A stretch of DNA of 7,090 nucleotides from contig VGTX01000058.1 of the NCBI GenBank assembly GCA_016874315.1, positions 1-7,090 on the forward strand. Reading direction: 5' to 3'. The notes beneath the pieces were generated by a model. The model searched no databases and was not told the origin of the DNA. It saw nothing but the letters and a program-made list of their open reading frames with translations. The translations under genes were made by a program, and so were the position numbers. This document shows positions 1 through 5,801 of this stretch, piece by piece (within the stretch, counting starts at the first letter, position 1; every line of letters starts with the position of its first letter). Source of the DNA: Gammaproteobacteria bacterium. GTDB lineage: Bacteria > Pseudomonadota > Gammaproteobacteria > Berkiellales > Berkiellaceae.

Positions 1-300
1 GATATCATGCTCTATACTATTTATGGAACAACAACTTTAACTGATGGACAATATACTGGTACCGATACAAGCGTTGATTGGCAGCGTTTGTACACACTGA
101 TTACACGGTATTGTCGACTCGTTGGAGTGATTTCCTTTTTCCGAGGACTCATGCTGCTTTCCAAATCCGCTGATTCTAATGGACAGCCTGGAGTCGGAAC
201 ACGCGGAATGATTCACATTATCGCTGGCGTCATGATTTATAATGTATGGGGTACAGTGGCCGCAATTCAGTATACGTTTGGTATCTCAAAAGTGTCTTAA
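1..300 (+). CDS. icmC: IcmC/DotE-like inner-membrane protein of a type IVB secretion system, 5' end missing
   Basis: The frame is open from the first base, so the gene begins upstream of the window; 99 codons and a TAA stop remain. The visible part has two hydrophobic segments: one around LVGVISFFRGLMLL, and one starting at GMIHIIAGVMIYNVWGT. A polar loop rich in Ser, Gly and Gln (SADSNGQPGVGTR) joins them. An 'RG' inside the first segment, a G-x-G-T-R/K linker and an 'H-I-I-x-G ... N' second segment is the pattern I associate with the C-terminal half of IcmC/DotE and its plasmid relative TraQ. Those are small inner-membrane proteins of the Dot/Icm complex with no known enzymatic activity. 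Its position 12 bp before icmJ supports the call. DotV is a paralogous family and is the main alternative. The assignment rests on recalled family pattern plus context, not on an alignment. Confidence 0.65.
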   Translation, partial: DIMLYTIYGTTTLTDGQYTGTDTSVDWQRLYTLITRYCRLVGVISFFRGLMLLSKSADSNGQPGVGTRGMIHIIAGVMIYNVWGTVAAIQYTFGISKVS

Positions 301-302
301 GT

Positions 303-308
303 GAGGAG
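303..308 (+). promoter_or_regulatory. Ribosome binding site of icmJ (GAGGAG)
   Basis: GAGGAG lies 4 nt before the ATG at 313. An in-frame GTG at 301 overlaps this motif and would destroy its role, so the start is placed at 313 rather than 301. Confidence 0.7.
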
Positions 309-312
309 TCAT

Positions 313-921
313 ATGGAACGCTTGAATCTGTCACTTCATATAAAAGCTGGTAATTGGAGAAAATATCATCAACGTATTGAGTCCGCTAACTATCAAAAAA
401 TTCATGAAATGATTGGCACAGAATGTGAATATCGATGCATCTATTGCGGATATCAGTCTAAAAAAAATCAACTCGTTAATAAAAATTTTGATTACCAAGA
501 CAATACAAGAAAAAATATTGCTCTTGCATGTAGCCTTTGTTTGCCAATCGTTCTATTCGACGGCTTTGGCCAAGACCGCTCATTTAATGGCACTGTCATT
601 GTTATGCCAGAATTGCGACAAGTCGAGCTCAATCATTTCGTTCGAGGCCTCATTGCAAGTGCAGAGAAAAACCCTCATTATCAGTCCCGACTCAATGAAA
701 TGTACCTTTCATTCGCAGAACGTAAAGACTATGTCGAAAAAATCTTTGGAAAAAATAGCTATGACCCTAAGTACTTTGCGCAGGGGCTCATGGATACATT
801 TATCGATGAAAAAAAGCTACAACACCCAATACTTAAATATATTCGCATACTGCCTGACCGTGCTGCTTTGAAAAATGAAGTTCCAGATTTTGTGGAGGCT
901 TATTTGCATGTTAACGTATAA
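313..921 (+). CDS. icmJ: IcmJ/DotN, zinc-binding component of the type IVB coupling complex
   Basis: A 202-residue protein, close to the roughly 208 residues of Legionella IcmJ. Four cysteines in two CxxC pairs, C42/C45 (RCIYCGYQ) and C73/C76 (ACSLC), form the expected zinc site of this HNH-like fold. An extra Cys at 38 is also present. The N-terminal 'LNLSLHIKAGNWRKYHQR' and the 'GTVIVMPEL' segment after the zinc pairs match the family as I recall it. In Legionella, DotN is cytoplasmic and binds the coupling protein DotL together with DotM and the IcmS-IcmW adaptors; the HNH-like fold is thought to be structural rather than nucleolytic. The start is the ATG after GAGGAG. The gene follows the icmC-like gene by 12 bp, and its last 14 bp overlap a small downstream ORF, suggesting co-transcription. 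Confidence 0.9.
   Translation: MERLNLSLHIKAGNWRKYHQRIESANYQKIHEMIGTECEYRCIYCGYQSKKNQLVNKNFDYQDNTRKNIALACSLCLPIVLFDGFGQDRSFNGTVIVMPELRQVELNHFVRGLIASAEKNPHYQSRLNEMYLSFAERKDYVEKIFGKNSYDPKYFAQGLMDTFIDEKKLQHPILKYIRILPDRAALKNEVPDFVEAYLHVNV
894..898 (+). promoter_or_regulatory. Ribosome binding site for the 54-codon ORF (GGAGG)
   Basis: GGAGG lies 9 nt before the ATG at 908, inside the last codons of icmJ. It supports starting the small ORF at 908 instead of the upstream in-frame ATG at 875, which has no comparable motif. Confidence 0.55.
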
Positions 922-1072
922 AACAGAATATGAGCGTACTTCGTATGTCTTTGAAGATCTATATCATGATGATTTTGTCGACCATCCATTATCATTGGAG
1001 ACAGGTCCAATCGATTTGAATTTGACTTTGCCTGAGTTGATAGAATCATTAGAAAATACAAAAGCATTATGA
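908..1072 (+). CDS. Small acidic protein of unknown function, 54 residues, overlapping the end of icmJ
   Basis: I do not recognise this protein. It starts at an ATG 9 nt after a GGAGG, overlaps icmJ by 14 bp in another frame, and ends in TGA. The sequence is strongly acidic (for example FEDLYHDDFVD, then LPELIESLE) and has no signal peptide or hydrophobic segment, so a small cytoplasmic protein is expected. The last third could form an amphipathic helix. The good ribosome site and the stop-start overlap argue for translational coupling to icmJ. Its place next to a coupling-complex gene would suit a small partner or adaptor, but that is inference only. It could also be a chance ORF over the icmJ tail, since only about 150 bp are free of overlap. 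Confidence 0.5.
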   Translation: MLTYKTEYERTSYVFEDLYHDDFVDHPLSLETGPIDLNLTLPELIESLENTKAL

Positions 1073-1230
1073 TGCATTCTGTTATCACAGGATGCCCCAA
1101 AATTGCTTTTATGTATAGAGAAACTACTCTTGATTGAGAGAGCTGTAGAGATTTTGCAGTTTTATCATGTGACAGAGAACTCTGGGTATTGCCCAGAAAT
1201 GCATTGTTTTATAACTAGGAGGTTTTATAA
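1073..1230 (+). other. Leader/intergenic region before the first icmD-like gene, with two small hairpins
   Basis: This 158-bp non-coding stretch holds an 8-bp stem (1074-1081 with 1088-1095, one G-T pair, loop TTATCA). A second, 6-bp stem lies at 1181-1186 with 1192-1197 (TCTGGG/CCCAGA, loop TATTG). The first hairpin directly follows the stop of the small ORF but has no T-run, so it is a poor intrinsic terminator. TATCAT at 1163-1168 matches five of six bases of a -10 box, but no convincing -35 lies upstream. A promoter for the strongly translated downstream gene is plausible here but cannot be fixed by eye. Confidence 0.35.
1217..1222 (+). promoter_or_regulatory. Consensus ribosome binding site (AGGAGG) of the first icmD-like gene
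   Basis: A perfect AGGAGG lies 8 nt before the ATG at 1231, with an A/T-rich spacer. This is the strongest translation signal in the window. It favours the ATG at 1231 over the ATG two codons later. Confidence 0.75.
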
Positions 1231-1593
1231 ATGACTATGTTTTCAAGGATGTTCGCTCTCGGACTTGCTCTGGTTGCACCAATTGCATCAGCAGCAGATA
1301 CTTCATCAGGTATTGGAGCAATGGCTAGTCAGTTGCAATCGCAATTCGCTGCTATTACTACAATGATCACAGGGGGAGCTTACCTTGCAGGTATTGCAAT
1401 TTTCTTATCCGGTTTGTTTAAAATGAAAGCTTGGAAAGATAACCCACAATCCAACCCACTATCCACTGCTGTAACCTTTATGGTTACTGGAATCTTGCTT
1501 GTTTATTTACCAAACTTCTTGGGAACAGCTGGTGCATCTCTTTTTGCTTCCGGCTCAACCGCAGGGATTGGTGGATCGACCAGCCTCGGCTAA
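1231..1593 (+). CDS. icmD: IcmD/DotP-like small membrane protein, copy 1
   Basis: A 120-residue protein, near the about 130 of Legionella IcmD. A signal-peptide-like N terminus (hydrophobic core 8-18, possible cleavage after the Ala-Ser-Ala at 19-21) is followed by two hydrophobic segments at about 45-63 and 79-97. They are separated by the charged turn KMKAWKDNPQSNP, and the second ends in LLVYLP. This 'G-x-A-x-x-x-G ... K-x-K-x-x-K-D-N-P ... P-L' pattern is typical of IcmD/DotP and related TraR proteins, small inner-membrane components of the type IVB core with no known catalysis. The C-terminal tail is Gly/Ser-rich. The gene has a consensus ribosome site and is closed off by a strong terminator 45 bp downstream, so it seems to be the last gene of its transcript. 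It shares 32 of 80 residues, without gaps, with the next gene. Confidence 0.83.
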   Translation: MTMFSRMFALGLALVAPIASAADTSSGIGAMASQLQSQFAAITTMITGGAYLAGIAIFLSGLFKMKAWKDNPQSNPLSTAVTFMVTGILLVYLPNFLGTAGASLFASGSTAGIGGSTSLG

Positions 1594-1637
1594 GAAATTT
1601 CAAATATACCTCACAGTATATATCCGAATTTCGTTGC

Positions 1638-1680
1638 AAAAGCTTGGTGATGCAATCGTGTCACCAAGCTTTTCTTTATT
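1638..1680 (+). terminator. Strong Rho-independent terminator after icmD copy 1
   Basis: A perfect 13-bp stem (1638-1650, AAAAGCTTGGTGA, with 1661-1673, its exact reverse complement) encloses a 10-nt loop that can close by three more pairs, two of them G-T. The stem ends in TTTT and continues CTTTATT. It separates the first icmD-like gene from icmD copy 2 and icmB. Because the arms are A/T-flanked, the structure may also act on antisense transcripts. Confidence 0.88.
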
Positions 1681-1727
1681 AACCTGCGATCGAAATATTA
1701 TACTCATTCGTGCAAGATGATAATCAC

Positions 1728-1736
1728 TGTTATACT
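1728..1736 (+). promoter_or_regulatory. Candidate extended -10 promoter for icmD copy 2 and icmB
   Basis: TGTTATACT gives an extended -10 (TG-n-TATACT) 22 nt before the ATG at 1758. Transcription would begin near 1742-1744, leaving a leader of only about 15 nt. The bases 17-18 nt upstream (TTCGTG region) are a poor -35, which extended -10 promoters tolerate. An identical TTATACT occurs at 1698-1704, 32 bp upstream, and could be a second start or a binding-site repeat. The location just after a terminator fits a new transcription unit. Confidence 0.45.
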
Positions 1737-1757
1737 GAGTAATATGTTGACTTATTT

Positions 1758-2180
1758 ATGCGAATTTCTATGCACTATTCTCCGTATAAATCGTTAATGA
1801 TTGGTATTGGATTACTTGCCCCAGTATCCTTTCTTTATGCTGGCTCCGAGCTGACTCTTGGAGACCTTGCTGTTAATTTCACAACACAGCTTCCGCCATT
1901 TCAATATTTGATTACTGGGTTTTCATATATTTTAGGTATTGCTTTTGTTATGAGCGGTGCTCTTAAAATTAAACAGCATAAAGAAAATCCAACACAGTCG
2001 CCTCTTTCTGCAGCAGCTGTTTTTATTGCAGCAGGAGCTCTCCTCGTTTACTTGCCAACAACTGTGCAATATCTTGCAGTAAGTTTTTTTGGATCTTATT
2101 CTGAAGAAACCGGGATGGCATTGTATTCAAGTGCTACACTCATGGATGGCACATCTATTACACAACAGCCTCCATCATAA
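1758..2180 (+). CDS. IcmD/DotP-like small membrane protein, copy 2
   Basis: A 140-residue paralogue of the preceding gene. Residues 34-113 align without gaps to residues 28-107 of copy 1, with 32 identities. These include the charged turn (KIKQHKENPTQSP here), G-x-x-Y-x-x-G-I-A in the first membrane segment (about 51-69) and LLVYLP at the end of the second (about 85-103). An N-terminal hydrophobic stretch at about 13-27, ending near an Ala-Gly, resembles a signal peptide. The KQHKENPTQ turn resembles the Legionella IcmD sequence as I recall it, perhaps more closely than copy 1 does, so this copy may be the true orthologue. Its start is uncertain: no Shine-Dalgarno precedes ATG 1758, the first start after the in-frame TAA at 1740. 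ATGs at 1770 and 1797 are alternatives. The gene ends 18 bp before icmB and is probably co-transcribed with it. Confidence 0.8.
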   Translation: MRISMHYSPYKSLMIGIGLLAPVSFLYAGSELTLGDLAVNFTTQLPPFQYLITGFSYILGIAFVMSGALKIKQHKENPTQSPLSAAAVFIAAGALLVYLPTTVQYLAVSFFGSYSEETGMALYSSATLMDGTSITQQPPS

Positions 2181-2198
2181 TATCAAGGAGAGTTCTTT

Positions 2199-5100
2199 AT
2201 GGCAGTAGCTACAGGAATTTTTGGAGCCGTAGATTCCTTTCTCGGTTGGTTGAATCAGTCGCTTGGACAATCTGTTAAAGCTTATTGTGATTTGGAAACG
2301 GCTGAGTCTCGTTATGCGCTCGTTGGAACAGACGGCTCTCTTGTCTCTGTAATTAGAATTCATGGCTCAACCAAACTTGTTGGTCCACAAGAATATCGTA
2401 AAATTATTGACCATGCTCATGGCGCATTAAAATCTGGTCTATCTCAGCCAGGGTACTGTATTCAAGTCTATTTCGAATACGATGAAGAGCGCTCTAAAGA
2501 ACAAATCGCAAATATCTTGCAACCTTCAAGAAATACTGCTCAGCGATTAGAGTTGGAGCTTGATGATTTATTCGAAGAGCGTCAACAAATCTTTCAAGAA
2601 TGTTGCCATTTTGAACAATGCTATATTGTCATCTGGACATTGCCGGAAGTTCTCAGCTCAGCTCAAATGAAAATAGAGCACGAAGAAAAGTCCAATGGTA
2701 TTAAGAAAAATAAAATTCCACCACTCAATTACTCGCAAAATATTATCGCGTGTATTCCCAAACTCCGAGAGGCTCATCATTCCTTCTCTAACATTGTGAT
2801 GAATGAACTCACTATCGCTGGTCTACACTCTGAACTCCTCGATGTGTATGAATCTCTCAATCGTATTCGCGCTTCTATTGATGCGCCTGCGACAACATAC
2901 GAATGGCAAGCCAGCCTTCCTGGTGACCCATTTAGTATGCGCATGAAGTCTGAAAATGATATCTCAAGTATTTTCTATCCACCCCTCTCACAACAGCTCT
3001 TTCCTCGAGATGCCGAGCTTATTGATTTGCGAACGGTCCGTGTTGGAGACTTGATATACGCAACTTCAACAATCGATATTTTTCCAAAAGAACTCAAGCC
3101 GTTCCAAGAGCTTTTTGCACGATTACAAGCCACCAAAATTCCATGGCGAATTTCTTATCAACTCAAAAGTGGGGGTATTCGCGCTCTTGGCATGAAGCCC
3201 TCCATCGCAGGACTCTTATCATTCGCAAGTGCCTATAATTCACTCATCAGTGATGCCACAAAACTTCTGCAAAAAATTGAAGTATCTTCTGATGAAGCCG
3301 TCATTCAACTTCGAATCGGTCTCACAACATGGGCTCCATGTGACCAGCAAAGTCTGTTGCGTGGCCGCATGGCGGAAATGATCAAGGCTGTTCAAGCTTG
3401 GGGGTACTGCGAAATATCAGAATTCTCCGGTGATAGCTTTGCATCCTTTGTCTCGACATGCTTAGGGCTCTCACGTAATCACGTCGCAGAGGTCACTGCA
3501 GCACCTCTATATGAAGCATGTGCCATCTTACCGCTGACTCGCCCAACATCAACGTGGAACTATGGCGCCATTGTTTTTAGAAGCCCCGATGGAAAACCTC
3601 TGCTGTATCAGCCAGGTTCCCCGCAACAAACAACTTGGATTGATTTAATCTATGCACGACCAGGTTCCGGTAAGTCCGTTTTATCTAATGCTCTGAACTT
3701 AGGCCTTTGCTTGCAGTCCGGAATTATTCGGTTGCCTCGTATTGCAATCGTCGATATCGGCCCATCAAGTAGTGGGTTGATATCTTTGCTCAAAGAATGC
3801 TTACCTCCGCACAAACGACATTTTGTCGCGTACCATCGTATGCGTATGACTCCAGATTTTTCTATCAACCCATTCGATACACAACTTGGAGCCCGCTTTC
3901 CCACCCCACAAGAACGTGGATTCTTGGTGAACTTTTTATCTTTGCTGTGCACCCCTGTAGGAATGTCAAAGCCCTACGATGGGATTGCAGATATGTGCGG
4001 TATGATTGTTGATGAAATTTATAAAGTAAAATCCGACCGGTACGAACCGACACTATATTCCGCAGGTATTGATTTACAAATCGATGAACTGATTAATCAA
4101 ATGACCGACTTTAAACGTGATGAACGTACTTCATGGTGGGAGGTCACTGATGCACTGTTTCATCATGGACATATTCGTGAAGCTTATCTCGCCCAGCGAC
4201 TTGCCGTACCTCTTCTTGCAGATACTGTGCAAACTTCACGCTCATCTAATGTCTCTGACTTGTACGGCACCATGAAAGCTCCAACAGGAGAAACGTTGGT
4301 CTCTGCATTCGGTCGAATGGTCTCTGCAGCGGTTCGTGAATACCCTATTCTCTCTCGCGTCACTGCTTTTGATTTAGGAGAGGGGCGTGTCATTTCTCTC
4401 GATTTGGATGAGGTCGCAAAAAGTGGCGGAGAAACTGCCGATAGACAAACAGCAATTATGTATATGTTAGCGCGATTTATCTTGGCAAAAGATTACTACC
4501 TCTCGCAAGATAACCTCAATGATATCCCGAAGGAATATCATTCCTACCATGGCGATCGGATTAGAGAGATTCGAGAAGATGCGAAAAGAATTGTTTTTGA
4601 TGAATTCCATCGAACCTCTAAAGCCACTGCTGTGCGTAACCAAGTTCTTATGGATATGCGTGAAGGAAGAAAGTGGAAGGTTCAAGTGTGCTTGCTCTCA
4701 CAGTCCTTGGATGACTTTGATAAAGTGATGGTTGAATTTGGAACATCTGTGTTTATTCTCGATGCCGGTCCTCAAACAGCTATCAAAAAATCCGTTGCAA
4801 CATTCGGGCTTTCTGAAACTGATGAAATCGCCCTATCGACACGCGTCCATGGGCCGCGTGCTGGAGGCTCCACTCTTCTTGCTCAGTTTTCAACAAAATC
4901 TGGGATCTACACCCAGCTGTATACCCTAACCCTAGGTCCAATTGAGCTATGGGCATTTAATACAACAGCGGAAGATGCCTATATTCGTAACGAATTGTAT
5001 AAGAAAATCGGACCTAAAAAAACACGACAACTTCTTGCAAAGCTCTATCCTAGCGGAAGTGCCGCATCTGCTGTTTTCAAAAGACTCGAAAGCCGTAAAG

Positions 5101-5210
5101 GCACCTCTTCGCAAACTGGACTCATTAGTGACCCAGAAAAGGAAAAAGGCTCAGTGCTTGAAGAAATGATTGCTGAAATATTAGTATATTTCGAGAAAAA
5201 TCCATTCTAA
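2199..5210 (+). CDS. icmB: IcmB/DotO, VirB4-like ATPase of the type IVB secretion system
   Basis: A 1003-residue protein, essentially the length of Legionella IcmB/DotO (about 1009), and apparently full length. The N-terminal half is the VirB4/TraU-type region; its start (SVKAYCDLETAESRYAL, then a D-G-S-L-V-S-V segment and TKLVG) is characteristic of DotO. The C-terminal half is a RecA-like ATPase domain. The Walker A motif is ARPGSGKS at 486-493 with catalytic Lys 492. The Walker B motif is RIVFDEF with Asp 801 and Glu 802. A conserved LLSQSLDDF segment contains Gln 835. In Legionella, DotO assembles as a cytoplasmic hexameric ATPase under the inner-membrane complex and docks DotB. AAGGAG at 2185-2190, 8 nt before the ATG, fixes the start. 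The gene follows icmD copy 2 by 18 bp. No frameshift or missing key residue was seen. Confidence 0.95.
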   Translation: MAVATGIFGAVDSFLGWLNQSLGQSVKAYCDLETAESRYALVGTDGSLVSVIRIHGSTKLVGPQEYRKIIDHAHGALKSGLSQPGYCIQVYFEYDEERSKEQIANILQPSRNTAQRLELELDDLFEERQQIFQECCHFEQCYIVIWTLPEVLSSAQMKIEHEEKSNGIKKNKIPPLNYSQNIIACIPKLREAHHSFSNIVMNELTIAGLHSELLDVYESLNRIRASIDAPATTYEWQASLPGDPFSMRMKSENDISSIFYPPLSQQLFPRDAELIDLRTVRVGDLIYATSTIDIFPKELKPFQELFARLQATKIPWRISYQLKSGGIRALGMKPSIAGLLSFASAYNSLISDATKLLQKIEVSSDEAVIQLRIGLTTWAPCDQQSLLRGRMAEMIKAVQAWGYCEISEFSGDSFASFVSTCLGLSRNHVAEVTAAPLYEACAILPLTRPTSTWNYGAIVFRSPDGKPLLYQPGSPQQTTWIDLIYARPGSGKSVLSNALNLGLCLQSGIIRLPRIAIVDIGPSSSGLISLLKECLPPHKRHFVAYHRMRMTPDFSINPFDTQLGARFPTPQERGFLVNFLSLLCTPVGMSKPYDGIADMCGMIVDEIYKVKSDRYEPTLYSAGIDLQIDELINQMTDFKRDERTSWWEVTDALFHHGHIREAYLAQRLAVPLLADTVQTSRSSNVSDLYGTMKAPTGETLVSAFGRMVSAAVREYPILSRVTAFDLGEGRVISLDLDEVAKSGGETADRQTAIMYMLARFILAKDYYLSQDNLNDIPKEYHSYHGDRIREIREDAKRIVFDEFHRTSKATAVRNQVLMDMREGRKWKVQVCLLSQSLDDFDKVMVEFGTSVFILDAGPQTAIKKSVATFGLSETDEIALSTRVHGPRAGGSTLLAQFSTKSGIYTQLYTLTLGPIELWAFNTTAEDAYIRNELYKKIGPKKTRQLLAKLYPSGSAASAVFKRLESRKGTSSQTGLISDPEKEKGSVLEEMIAEILVYFEKNPF

Positions 5211-5217
5211 AGTTTCA

Positions 5218-5270
5218 TCAATTCGTGTCGATATTCGAAGAAGGAAAAAGAATTTTATGGCACGAATTGA
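5218..5270 (+). repeat. Inverted repeat enclosing the ribosome site and start codon of the 180-residue gene
   Basis: TCAATTCGTG (5218-5227) is the exact reverse complement of CACGAATTGA (5261-5270). With two G-T pairs and one G-C pair the stem can extend inward to 5230/5258, taking in the last two bases of the ATG at 5257-5259. The 27-33 nt loop carries the purine-rich ribosome site. In the mRNA this could limit initiation of the downstream gene. A 10-bp repeat at this distance could also arise by chance in 7 kb. Confidence 0.4.
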
Positions 5271-5799
5271 AATGCTGAATATTGCTCATTACGGAGCCCC
5301 TCCAGGATATACTGAACACGTGCGGGCTTTCTTTTCGCCAGAAATCATCAGCCTCTCTGAAGCCCTTGTTCGTGAGGCTGATTCAAAACCCCCGGCAGAG
5401 CTTATCGCATCGTACATCGATAATCCAAATTTTTGTTATGCTTTGGGATATGCTGCGATTTCTGAAAAAGCAAGCTTCCTCATTAGCATCCTATACTCCG
5501 TTACTTCCGAACAAAAAACACGCATCCATTTTGAGTGGAAAATTCCTCATCCAACACATTTATTGACCTTCTCAAATGCATATTTCTTAATCTTCTATAA
5601 TGAATTGTATCGCGATCGGCCCGATATTATGGGAAGAACTCTCGCAATAAAGGGCGTGTGTTTACGCGCCTTAAGCTCCCTCTCTTATACGCCTTGGATA
5701 AGTTTTTTGCTACCTGTTACCGATCGGATGGTTGATGATTTTTTAAAACTCCCATTATTCGATCGTGATGTCACCGATCTACAAGCGCAAGGAGTATAA
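5257..5799 (+). CDS. Unrecognised 180-residue protein encoded directly after icmB
   Basis: I cannot assign this protein to a family. It starts 46 bp after icmB at an ATG preceded by a purine-rich GAAGAAGGA (core AAGGA at 5241-5245, 11 nt spacing). It ends 2 bp before the next start codon, whose ribosome site lies in this gene's last codons. The sequence has no signal peptide. Hydrophobic patches at about 59-82 (YALGYAAISEKASFLISILY) and 146-156 (PWISFLLPV) are interrupted by polar residues, so a globular, possibly membrane-associated, protein is more likely than an integral one. Aromatic residues are frequent (FSNAYFLIFYNELYRD in the middle). The C-terminal part is acidic (DRMVDDFLKLPLFDRDVTD). 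The position suggests a role with the secretion machine, as a lineage-specific component, chaperone or regulator; this is inference from context. An inverted repeat overlaps its start. Confidence 0.75.
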   Translation: MARIEMLNIAHYGAPPGYTEHVRAFFSPEIISLSEALVREADSKPPAELIASYIDNPNFCYALGYAAISEKASFLISILYSVTSEQKTRIHFEWKIPHPTHLLTFSNAYFLIFYNELYRDRPDIMGRTLAIKGVCLRALSSLSYTPWISFLLPVTDRMVDDFLKLPLFDRDVTDLQAQGV

Positions 5800-5801
5800 T
5801 C

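Noticed and set aside
301..313. GTG at 301 as the icmJ start
   Set aside because: It overlaps the GAGGAG that serves the ATG at 313, and the extra four residues are not expected for the family.
413..871. A 152-codon + strand ORF in another frame inside icmJ
   Set aside because: It lies wholly inside icmJ, which has the family motifs, and its translation shows no recognisable pattern or ribosome site.
1074..1110. Hairpin after the small ORF as an intrinsic terminator
   Set aside because: The 8-bp stem is followed by CCCCAAAATTGC rather than a T-run, so termination cannot be claimed.
3650..3952. A 100-codon minus-strand ORF opposite the icmB Walker A region, and similar antisense ORFs at 4184-4393 and 4467-4685
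   Set aside because: They sit opposite well-conserved icmB coding sequence, their compositions are odd, and no promoter or ribosome site supports them.
1..5210. The locus as an IncI-type conjugation region (traQ/traR/traT/traU)
   Set aside because: The icmJ and icmB sequences look closer to Dot/Icm proteins as I recall them, and no relaxase, origin of transfer or pilus gene is visible. The window alone cannot fully exclude it.
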